This document shows positions 25,801 to 38,401 of a stretch of DNA of 64,000 nucleotides, piece after piece. Below the pieces are notes generated by a model. It was not told where the DNA came from and did no database searches. It was given only the letters and a program-made list of their open reading frames with translations. This DNA comes from Galeruca laticollis (taxonomy: Eukaryota > Arthropoda > Insecta > Coleoptera > Chrysomelidae). Each line of letters begins with the position of its first letter. Positions within the stretch are counted from its first letter, which is position 1. Made by a program: the position numbers and the translations under genes. The stretch is from NCBI GenBank assembly GCA_963921935.1, contig OY998175.1, forward strand, positions 309,961,484 to 310,025,483. Direction: 5' to 3'.

Positions 25801-28800
25801 TATGTTGTTGCTACTATAGTTATTTGTTTCATAGCCACCTAAATTTTTGGGAGCAAAATATTGCTTTAATAAACTTAGTAAAAATAAATAGCTCAGATTA
25901 TCATTATTACACAATACAATGATGACAAGTGTGGTATCGTTGTATTTGATTTTGAATGATATATCCAAAATTGTAATATTATACCGGTTGTCCCATTTAA
26001 AAAAGTATGTTGGGGTCACGTGACCCGAAATGACAGGAGAGACGGAAGTCATTTTATAATAAATATAAGCAACAGCTTCAACTGTCTATATCTGCCAAAT
26101 TTCATACATATCATATGGACAGTTTTCGAGAAATTGGACTGTCATAACGTCGTGGGACACCCTGTATATACTTAACTTTTACCAAAAGTTTTCAAATAAA
26201 TGTTTATCAAATAAAATAATTCTTTATTTTAAAACATACAACTTGTTTCTATCAAAATATCTTTGGAACTAAGGTTATTTGACATTTTTTAATACGAAGA
26301 AATTAACAAGATATTTCAAAAACACACCATATACGACCACGTGTACCAACTCTTAAATTTACCAGAACATATTTTGTCTTTGGTACCACATTTTATCCCT
26401 GTACCTTTGGAAATTATGTTATTGGACATTTTTTAATACGAAGAAATTTACAAGACATGTTTAAAAAACACCATATATGACCACGTGTACGCAACTCTTA
26501 AATTTACCAGATCATATTTTGTCTTTGGTACCACATTATACCCATGTACCTTTGGAACTAATGTTCTTTGACATTTTTTAATACGGAGAAATTACCAAGA
26601 CATTAAAAACACTATATACGACCACGTGTACGCAACTCTTGAATTTACCAGAACATATTTTGTCCCGTTTAATTTGAATTTGCTGCGGCTTTCACTCTGA
26701 TTTTGAGTTCACTATTGTGTTTTTTACTATACAGTTGAAGTCTACAATATTATTTTTTAAATAATGAATAAAAAGCGTAGTAATATTGGGAACTTCTTCA
26801 ATGTGGCGAATGAAAGCAGTGCAAAATGCTCTTTTTGTAGTGGTACTTTTTCATACAAAAATGGCACAATAGCTAATTTAACTAGTGTGATGAAATCCTA
26901 TGTTTTATTATTTAACACTTGTAATATATATTTCTTCTAGCTTATATTTAAAATACCACCCTGTATAAATGTTTCTTTTGAAGAGAGAGTGTGCACCTCC
27001 TTTGTAAGCTTCTAAAAACCACGAGGGTCGATTCAGGTACCTGCTATTTATAGATTTATTACTTGATTGTATTTTAAAAGAAAGGGAAACTTTAATCTTA
27101 AAACATTTTTGTCAAAAGATATTGCTTCGACCAGAATAAAACGCACTTTCGAGTATAACGAATCGTTTTTATCTTCCTGCCGTTACACTAGACATTTAAA
27201 GAGAAAACATCCAACATTATTAATAGGTCGATCTACTTCAGCAACGTCTAGGACTAGTGACTACATCTGCCAATGACGAAATTAACATTATTGACGCTGA
27301 GTCTACCGCTTACACGACTTCTACTAAAAACACTGCCAGCAATGATAGATAATAACATAGAAGACATTCCAAACCCAAAAAGGAAATTCCAATCAACATT
27401 ATCTATCTTCATGAAGCGGCCATTGCCTCTGCAAACTTCAAAAAAATTGGATGAGCAATTAACAATTATGATTGCAGCAGAATACCAACCATTTAGTTTG
27501 GTGGAAGATAAACAGTTTCGCATTTTTGTAAATATGCTAAATCGTAATTATTATTCGTCATCGAATTACCCTTATATTAAAAGTTCGGGACTCCTGGTGG
27601 AAAGTCTACTTTTGCTCTTGTTGACTCGCCTATAGGATGGGGGAGGACAGGAGAAACCATTTTCAATGCCAAGGCTTTGAAAAAGTGGTCTCTCCCTTCC
27701 CCGCCGCATCCTTCGCCACGCCGCGCTTTATTGGCTACGACTCGTACTGAAAACATCGCGCTCGGCGTTAAAAATCCTACATGTCATTTTTTCCAGAATT
27801 TCCTTTATCACACAAAAAATGCATCGACACGAAAAACACACATTTCAATTTTTTTTAAATGGAAAAAACATTTAACTTTTACAAAAAACAAATAAATATT
27901 GTTTACAACATTTTATTATTTATTGCTGATAATGTTTTAAGTTTACAACATCACGAGCCCATGACGGGATTTTGTAACTTTTTTTGAACAAACTCGTGAA
28001 AAGACGCATCGTTTGTAAACATTTTTCAATATTTTCATTTACAACATTTTATTATATATTGCTACATGAGTTTTTAATTTAAAACAACGCAAGCACTTAA
28101 TTTGTGTGCAACAGTTTTTTCAATTACTTACCAATTATTGATAGTGCTCTGCTAACTTTCGTTCAAGCTAGCGGGCAACATTTAAACAACAATTATTAGA
28201 AAAACTAAAAGAGCAAGAAATTTTTAACTAAAGGCAATAATTAGCACTTAAAGAGCACTTAATTTGTATGCAAAAGTTTTTTCAATTACTTACCAATTAT
28301 TGATAGTGCTCTGCTAACTTTCGTTCAAGCTAGCGGGCAACATTTAAACAACAATTATTAGAAAAACTAAAAGAGCCCGAAATTTTTAATTAAAGGCTGT
28401 AAGTAGCACGTAAAGAGCACTTAAATTTCTATTAGTTCTTATTCTTGTTTGCTATTTTAGCTCTGCTAACTTGACCAAGCTGACAAAAAGACGAATTCTC
28501 GAGCAAAAATTATCAGTAAAAAAAATTATCTCCGATGAATCGGTAGTAAAACATATCTCCGGTAAACAAGTATCTTAAGAAATCGGTAAATCTCTCAGGT
28601 CAGAATAAAACTCCAATCTAATACACTCTCAACTAAATATATCGTGTTACGATGCGAAACACAAAGTGCTTACTTCCTAGTTTTTTGCAAGATTTGATTT
28701 ACGTTGTTAACGTTTTTTATTAAACGTTACTTAAAATTACGACTGGTCCTTCTTTCCTAATCGAACTGATACAAAACCTTCGGTGTATCGGTTATCGATA

Positions 28801-31800
28801 AACATAACAGTCCACTCCAATAATCTAGTTCATCTACACCAAACGCTTAAACGCCACTGTTCGAATTCTATTAATCCCCCTAAGAGGTGTGAAGCCCATT
28901 AATAGTGTACCTAATAGGTAGACAACTCCGTAACTATGACCTTAATTGTCAATCATCCTTTTAAAAGTTTCAGAACATAAAATGACACACACATTCGTCC
29001 ACGCATGCCTGAAAATCATCGCCTCCTAACAAAACCAGATACAACCGGCAAAAACTCTCTCTTCTGCCTCGACCGTAAACAAACACACATTCCCTTCTCA
29101 CTTTAAAATTATGCTAAGCCTCTCTGCTGCCTTCACCTTCCATACAAAAACATTCAATTAGTAAAAATACGAATATGGAGAAAAGAAAATAATTTTCTAT
29201 ATTAATAAATCCGTAAACACCCTGTGAATACCCCTCAAAGTTTAAAACAAAATTATACCATAGTTTGATCCACATTTTTATTTACACGAGCACGGATTAG
29301 TCATAACAACTCCACTAAAATAATTTGAAAATAAAACACAGTTATTTTAAATAATGTCGAAGCGAATTATAAAAATATTAAACACCGTTGTTGAAAATAT
29401 ACATCAAAAGTGCAAGTCGATAAAAACATTAAAATATACATAGCAGCAAAAATAACCCAAAAAACGTAATAGAAAAATTTATAGAAAAAGGGGAACGGGT
29501 TCGTTCAAGGGACAGACGTGGTTCGTTCGCGGAAGGTGTCGGGTAGTTTTAACCCCACCGTAGGGGCAAGATCCTATCATCCTACAGGGGTACGTTTGTC
29601 AGCCCAGCTAACGTATTTAATTAAACTAATTCTTTGCGTATTGTTCTGGAATTTACTTTCCTTGCGTCGTGATCTGAGTGGTCAAGGTGATATTTAGTTA
29701 TCATCGGCAAAAACCATTGACTGTCAATAAATCCGAACAAGATGGAGATGGTTCTTTTCGCAAAAAAAAGGAAGCTTGCAAAACATCAAGCCTCAAAACT
29801 TCTAAATACCAAACTTAACTTTTCTTTAGAGAGGAAATAATTAGGGATTACTTTTGACAGTAAATTAACATGGAACTCTCATCTAGAAAACAGTAACAAA
29901 AGTTTATATTTCTGATGAACACTGTCGCAGAACCATCGCCCGTACCTGGAGAATGTCGCCTAGGGTCACTGCCTGGATCTATACTGCCATCATTAGACCT
30001 ATAATAACGTACGGCGCAATTGCCTGGGGAGTTAAAGCAAACCAGCTGCCAGTCGTCCATAAACTGGATCAAATCTCCTTGACATACACATCAAGGTTGT
30101 TTTGATCACCATGACACAACTACACTCTACCGGTATACAATCTGATGTAGGATCCAGTGAGTTGAGGCGTAACGTGTGGTGTGAGGCCCTCAGAGAGGTT
30201 CTACTGCTACATGCCAATACGGACTCAATTTCACCGCAATATGCATTTCACAATCCCTACAAGGTAATTAAAAATAACACACAAGACTCTTTAGAAGAAG
30301 GCGCAATCCTATAATTCCAGAACTATGGAAGATGTCGACTTTATTATTACACCATTCGATAGAGAAGATATTCATCTTGATATCCGACTATATTTGATTC
30401 CTTCAATTTCATATTTGTATAAAATACACAGGATTAAAGTTCACAATCCAAAACAAATTGATTCCGATGAATTTTGGATATTGTTATATCTTTCACAACT
30501 TTTAAAATACAATACTTTTAACAACTGAAAATAACAAATCTAAACTGTCACCTTGGCAGGTGAGTGTTACTACTCTGCCTATTCAGTCCTCTTCTTCCAC
30601 TCATTCTGACATTCATCAAAACAGGCGGGTTTCTTTAGAATCCTATCAAAAACCCCCGCCAGTTTTTATTAATGTCAGAATGACAGCTTGGTGTGGAAGA
30701 CGAGGAGTGATTCATAAAAACAGGCGGTTTTTTTTTGATACGAGAATTCCTAAAAAATTTGTCGGTTCGAAAAAAAACTATATCGCTTGGAAAATTGAGA
30801 AAAATTTATGGAAATGGGGTTTTCCCGAAAAGTATATATAAGATTTTGCTCATTTACGAACTTAGCCTCAGTATTTACGTTCCGAACCTACATATAAAAA
30901 ATTCGGTCGCGTTTATGAATTATAGTATACATAAGGTGAAGTAAAAAGTCATATTCCACTTACTTGTAATAACCAAGTGGTCCTTCAATCCATCTCAAAC
31001 TGGCCAAATCCCCTCTGGTGAGCGTATTGATGTAAGCGTGTTCGACTTGCAGTTTACCGCTATCGTCGTAATGTTCGAGTACGATGTGTCTGAACGATCC
31101 CCATACTTTGTTCTTCAAAACGTTGTGAACGAGATCTTTGGCGAGTTGTTTTTCGTAAGCTGCGATCGTAAATTTAGGCGCGTTCGTATCTTGGATGAAT
31201 ACGGATCTAATATTACCGCCACCGGCTTCCTGTTTTAAACAATTTACCATACCAACAAGACCGGTGAGTTTTTCACCTTGGACGTACAGATATATCTTCC
31301 TGTCATCGTTTTCGGCTTGTTTCATCTCATCCTTCAAGGGTTCGACCCAATCGAAGTTCTTTTCGGTTATTTGTATGACGGTGGCGTCTTGGGGTACTCG
31401 AATGGGTTTGCGTAAGAGCAAGTAGACTTTCATATCGGTGATTTGTTTGCTTATCAGTTCCAAGTCGGAGAGTTTTGACATATCCACCGATCCTTTGAGC
31501 TCTTCGATGAGGATAAACCCGCCTTCTTTGAGGGAAGCTACAGCGTTGTTCAAGATATTATGTTTGTTATACATTATAACGTCGCTGAGGATGACGAGAT
31601 GAACGTCTTGAGCTACGTTCGTCGATGTGACATCTTTCATAACGTGTTTGATATCGTTAGCTTCTAAAATTGTCGTGTCGATAGGCACAGCAGTGACTAC
31701 TGCCACTTCGGCCGATAACATTGGTTCGGACTCGACGATGTTTTTAATGGTAGGCGCGAGTACTGACTCGACAGGTTTGTCGGTACCGACTTCGGCCACT

Positions 31801-34800
31801 TTGATCTTCATAGCGCCACCGCTGTTTTCGATTACGGTTTGCATTATAACCGTCAGAGCTTGAAGTTGATTCTTTTCGGAATCTTCGATCAGCGGTTGGG
31901 TGTTTTCGTACGGTACGAATTGGTATTTTTCAATTTTAGGCGCAGATTGAACTTGTTGACGTCTCGGTGCTAAGCTAGCTTTCATTCCGCGCAATTCTAC
32001 ACCTCCGGATTTGATAACGCCAATATTTCTATACATGTATACCGGTATGTCTGAAATATATAAATTGAGGTCACAATTGAATCAGAATATAAATAAAATT
32101 TCAAATCGGCTTTAGACTCGACGTTTCGGCTATTATGGGGCAACACTTTAGCGAGAAAACACAAAATAAATATCTATAACTCCAATTAAAGACTTCGTAA
32201 CCTACTCAACGTCAAACCTCCAGTGTTCGTCAAAGATGTTAGATTGTCCGGTAGACAATCGGTACTCGCCATCGACTAGCTTCATGTCGAAGAAGGAGTG
32301 AATTTTTCAAATAGTAATAACATTTACTAAATAGCGCCATAGAAGTTTTAGTAAACAGCCAAGACTCCTACAAGTTAACCCACAACTCCTCAGAGGGTCG
32401 ACGACACTGTCTTCAATTAAAATAAAACCAGCAAGTATCCCCTGATCCAAATTTAATTGTTTAGACCCTGAAGTCTCTTTTCTATCTCAAAATGTATATT
32501 ACCATACAACCAAAACCTTAGCTGAAGGCTAAAGATTCGGTAACATAAAGGAGGCTGAAGGCCTAAAATGTATGTTCAGATTGAAACATCTGAATAAAGT
32601 TTAATTTAAAAAAAACATGAACTGAACAGGTTAAACTTCAAGTTAAAAAAATACGAAATAGTTCATACAATTAATATGTGGGAGTGAGAGTTACACCTGA
32701 CTCTAAAGAAAATATAAAAAATCTATTTTTAGATAATTCACGTAGAGAGAAAAAGGCACACAGAATCGAAGTGGTAACCGCAGACATGCATGTTTCTGCC
32801 TCATTAGCCGTCCTCAATACGGTATAAGCAAGTAAGGGTGGTCCCCATTCCGATACCATTTCACCTCCTTCGACCATGGCCTGCGCCAAAAATAGCAATT
32901 ACCCCCCTAAAATAACAATCCTTTCCTAAAATATCCCGGGATAACGAACGTCCTATATCTGTTATCACTCCCGCCAGTAACACTCGTACCGCGCGCGCCA
33001 GAAAAACAGCCCCCCATTAATAAACAGTTCAGACACCTATCTGTCAGATTATCATCAACCTGGAAACAAATTCTTCACCCGCCCCATTCTGATACCCCCT
33101 CACCTCCTTCCAGCAAGTTCTGCGCCAAAAATAACAATTCAGAAATCCACCACCTTCCACAATTGACTTAGATAGTCAATTAAAAATATCCCTTACTTAA
33201 ATTAAGAGTGACAGACAGAATCTGCAAAATATTCAAACCTCACGGTATTCGAACAATCTTCAAACATCAACAGATTTATCAATTCCCAATAAACATCATG
33301 GAGTATATAAAATCCCTTGCTTAGATTATCCCCGCACCTACATAGGTCAGACCAACCGACGCATCTCCGTTAGAGCAAAAAACACTCAGTGGTTGTTAGA
33401 AATTCCGATACTTCTTCCACTTTGGCACAACATTGTGTCCAAACAGGATACAATCAATTTCGATAATTCATTGTTATCGTCCCAACTAGCTCCTTCAAAT
33501 CCAAAATTATTCGAGAAACTATCGAGATAGAAAAACGTCCAAACTGTTTAAACACGACAGAGATTACCATCAACCTGGAAACGTATTCTTCACCCGCCCC
33601 ATTCCGATACCACCTCACCTACTTCCAGCATGTCCTGCGCCAAAAATATCTGTTATCACTCCCGCCAGTAACACACGTACCGCGCGCGCCAAAAAGACAA
33701 AAGCCGCCAAACGGTCCCTCATTAATACACGGTCCAGACACCTTATCTGTCAGTCGGATTCAAGCTCCCAAATCATCAGGAGCATTCAGAAATGTTCAAC
33801 TGCCCCTCCACCACCTTCTACAATTGACTTAGTCAATTAAAAATATCCCTTCCTTACATTAAAAGAGTGACAGACAGAATCTGCAAAATATTCAAACCCC
33901 ACGGTATTCGAACAATCTTCAAACCTCAACATATCTATCAATTCCCGATGAACAGCATGGAGTATATAAAATCTTTTTTTTAGATTGTCTCCGCACCTAT
34001 ATAGGTCAGACCAACCGACGTATGTCCGTTAGAGCAAAACAACACTCAGTGGTTGTTAGACATTCCGATACTTCTTCCACCTTGGCACAACATCGTGTCC
34101 AAACAGGATACAATCAATTTCGATAATTCATTGTTATCGTCCCAACTAGCTCCTTCAAATCCAGAATAATTCGAGAAACTATCGAGATAGAAAAACGACC
34201 AAACTGTTTAAACACTACAGCCAGAGATTACTATCAACCTGGAAACGTACTCTTCACTCGCCCCATTCCGATACCACCTCACCTCCTTCTATCATTTCCT
34301 GCGCCAAAAGTAACAATTTCCCCCCTAAAACATCCCGGGTTAACGAACATCCTATATCTGGTACCACTCCCACCAGTAACAAACGTACCGCGCGCACCAA
34401 AAGGATAGAAGCCGCCAAACGGTGTGTCAGTTGGCTTCAAGCCAGTAGGGAGAGTGTTTTGTTTACGGTGTTTTAAATAGTAAGCATTTTTATATTAATT
34501 TATTTTTATTATTTCCTTTATCGGTGAAATTACAAGGAGTAGGCCGTTTGAGGCCTTAGAATCAGCCGAAGGGGGTGATTTGTTGCATTGTGGCTACGGA
34601 TCGCTTCCTAGTTTAATGAACGAATAACTTAACCCATTCCCCTCTTAATAATGGTTTCAAAGTGGAAGCCGAAACGTCGAGAAATCACAAATTTCCAACG
34701 CGGTGCAACTCGTGAACCTATATCATGTCTTCATTACTCTAGCCGCGGAAACCTTTCCCACACAAAAATAACTTACAAAGTTATTTCAGTGTGTTTATTC

Positions 34801-37800
34801 ATTACTTAAGATTTTGAAATTGTTAATTGTATCTAATTAAAAATGATTAAACACATTATATATATGTATATATACATATATATTGTAGTAGGCAAAATAT
34901 CTTCTTAAAATAATTCAAAACAAATTGGTAATTGATAGTTATAATAATAATAATTATATATTGCACTTACAAAGATAATAAAATATTGAACCATTCATAA
35001 TTCGACAGCTGCCAGAATTACATTCACATGAGGTTTGATTGCAGACAAAGAACACTTAATATTTCAGATCACATACAGTTCAAATATAGAAGGAATTTCA
35101 TTGGATGAAACTATCTAGTAACAAAACTCAAAACTGGATATTTATTGGATAATTTTAATACAAAATTGTACACAAGAAAGTTAACAGGAATATAAATAAT
35201 TTACATGGTTAAGGAAATTAATGAAGTCTAAACAATTATTTTAGTAAAGTAAGAGAAAATTAAAAAATATTTTTTATTGGTCAGATAAATTGTAATTTCA
35301 TAATTAATGTGCAATTGGTTGTTAAAAGTTTCTGGGGAGGTAGGAGTTTAAAATAGAAAAGTAAACAATTAGTGAACACAGTAAAAATGTAAAAGATAAT
35401 AACTAAATTAAATAAAGAAATTATAAAATAATTGTTGGATAAATAATTAGTGGAGAAAAAACCATATGTAGAAACAAACCAACAATGCAGAAGAAGTAGA
35501 AAATAAAAATCCAAGGCGAAGCAAACGATAAACAAAAATTTGATGAGTTCCTGGAACAAGGTTGTCGATGAGATCCGGCGCTAAATTCCTAATACGCTAA
35601 CATGGTGTAAATAGCTGGTCATACACAAATAAAACCCAATCATCGGTACCAATGAAACTCCATAAACCAGTACGTTATAATATTTTTACCTCGGTGGAGC
35701 AAAATCCACTCCTCGTGGCTGACATACAGTGAAGAACAAACATGGCTGCCACCAGATATGATGAATTTAATAGTTATCGCATCGTCGAACAATGTAGGAA
35801 AACTCGCTTTCAATACCACAAATTGTTCAACTATATACCTATTAACCTGGCCATTTCTCGCGTAGAACAATTTTTTAACGTTACAACACTCTAAATAGAG
35901 AATAGTTTTGTTGCGAAACAACCCAATAATATTAAAATATTAATAATAACTTACTTTCAGCATTTGGTAACGAATTTACAGTTTCTAAATGTTCTTTAGG
36001 ATTGATAACGGCTCTCTGAAGTCTCGTAGGTAAATATAGTTCCTTTGTATTTTGTCCTAGGATAGAAAATTGCAACATGGTATCGATGAAACTGATCCAG
36101 TTGTTGTCCCATTTGAGTTTTCCCGCCAAACCTCGATTGTCTGATTCGGTGATACCTTTGAATATCCCCTCGTAATCGTATCCTCTCAATCGCAGCTCCT
36201 TGTAAACGTCGGCGGAAGTTAAAGGTAAGATGTCGTTTTCTTTTTTCGGTACTGGTTTCGGTAAGTTCAGTATTTCTTTATTGACGTCATCCGGTACGGA
36301 TATTTTGCCGGTTACGGCAACGGAACCGCCTTCGCACAACTCGAATTCGCCGGTACCTTCGAAGATGTTTATCAGGAATTTGACGGAGCCTTCTTTGGGC
36401 ATTATGGTGGCTCTGTGGAATTGAACGTCTTCTAATATTACAGGGAGCTGTTCGAAGTCTTCGTTTCTTAGTTTCGCGAAAGTTTTCCATACCAAAGTCT
36501 GAGAAAAATATTCAGAATCAGAAATATTGATATACAAAAAAGAAAAAAAACCACTATTATTTCAACTTACCAAATAACCAGTAGCTGGGAACAAAACTCT
36601 GCCATCAATAGTATGTCCAGCTAGATACTCATCGGTTTCTTTACTGAGATCAATATCGACAACTAATTCTCCCGATCTAGATCCTTTACCGGCGAAATTA
36701 GCCACGGACCATTCAGTAGAATGATCCCATTCAATCATGGAATTAATCATGGGTGTACCTTTACCCACGGGGAAGCTGACAGGATGGTACAAATTCCCGA
36801 AACGTGGTTGAGCTCCAGCTGCGTATATTCTAAAAAATAGGAACGGTGTAACAAACTTTATCATCTCGTTGTATATCAAAACTTACTTTCCAAGAGCAGT
36901 CAAAAGAAATTCTAAATTATCAGCATGTCCGCGTTTGACAAGACTAATGTTAGTCGCTTTAGGTCCCAGCGATCTCTTCAAAATAGCCTGCAGGAGTCCG
37001 GTAGGAGCGATTTCGATAGTAATAGCATTCTCAGGAACGTGTTTCAATGCCTCGTGGAACAAAACAGGAGACAATAAATTGTTCACGTGATAAGCAGCCG
37101 AACTTTGAAGAGCCAACGGCGTACCCCAAGCGGATTCCGGAATCGAAGAAGATATCCACCTCGGCGATCTCGGTTTCGGATTGGTGATTATACTATCAAG
37201 AGCTTTCCGTAATCTTGGACCGGCGTCGGCGATGTATTTACTGTGAAAAGCCGTGCCGGAGGAATTAACCACTTTGGCGAAGATATCTTCGGCTTTTAGC
37301 TGTTCTACGAATTTTGCAACAGCTTCTACGGGACCTGATATGGTAACGCTATCTTCGCTGTTGTGGCAAGCGGGGAATACTTCGGGGGGACAACGTTTTT
37401 TGGCGTCCTCCCACGTTAAACCCACGGCGGCCATTGCACCGGGAGCTAAATTACTTTCCATGATCGCGCGCCCTCTTGAGTAAGCTGCTAGAACGGCTTG
37501 TTCTACGCTTAATGTACCGTCCGCATAAGCGCATCCTGCAATTGTAAAAAAAAAGATAGTTATGTTACTCTCTAAGTATAAGAATGAGGTTATGTATTAA
37601 TACATGATCAAACATAAACTGTGTATAGTATTTAAATAAATATTTCACACAGTGACTTCAATAATTCAGGATTAGGATAGGATTATTTATTAGGTTAAGT
37701 TATTAGTCATTGTTAGATGTTTTCTAAAGCACAAGAATTCCATATTTCAAATTATTGGAGTTATAAGTAGATGAGCAACGTCTGTACGGGGGCGGAAGTG

Positions 37801-38342
37801 GCCCAACGGCATTATAGAGGTAACCTACCCTCGTAAACGCCACGTCATGCACATCTGCGCCTCGTATCCACCCGAAAAATGACTTAATCAACCCCCTGGA
37901 AGTAAAGCCGTAAGGACATTAACATGTAAATTTGTTATTAATGGTCATATTGAAGTGACCTCCTGACGATGGAATCGGCTAAATGCGGATCATATCAGCT
38001 TACAGGAGACCTGTAGACGATCTGCACGAAGAAGTAACGGGAGACATCTTCTTGAGTGTCAGTACAGTCTTCGACCATGAATTGAAAGTGAAGATGGCCT
38101 CAGCTGACCACTTCTCGCAAGTGTGTAACCACACGAGCCAAATAGAGGTTGTCGGAGGACGGAATCTTCAGTTCAGATTAGAGACTCTGAACTAGAAGGC
38201 ATTACGGCACTCTTGAAGAGACCCACGCAGGTCGAAACCGGTCAGTGTACTATGTCCTTCTCCTATCGGTTGCGAATCGCCTCAGATGTCTGTATCGAGA
38301 AAAAGGTCGATCGACGTCACGTTCTTCGAAGGGGATGCAATT

Positions 38343-38401
<59 letters not shown>

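Larger units (their letters stand above)
23735..28481 (+). mobile_element. hAT transposon (4.7 kb) with nested insertions
   Basis: The ends AGCTTGGTCAAG and CTTGACCAAGCT are inverted and flanked by the direct repeat gacaaaaag (23726-23734 and 28482-28490). That is an 8-bp hAT-type duplication with one extra matching base. Subterminal regions share long inverted blocks (cagagctaaaatagcaaac, caattacttaccaattattg, gctagcgggcaacatttaaa). The right subterminal block is itself duplicated with a period of about 165 bp (28111 and 28276). Inside lie a hAT transposase fragment, a solo LTR, a 144-bp tandem repeat and a second mariner-like element. Much of the transposase is missing, so the copy is dead. 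Confidence 0.82.

Noticed and set aside
27677..27895. 72-codon plus frame in the hAT element
   Set aside because: No hAT or other domain; compositionally odd (Pro/His then Lys/Phe) and ends in low-complexity DNA.
35640..35921. Minus-strand 93-codon open frame between FASN exons 4 and 5
   Set aside because: Exon 4 ends with one base and exon 5 starts with two, joining directly to an Asn codon. The expected alignment has no gap, so no exon is needed, and the frame has no FASN similarity.
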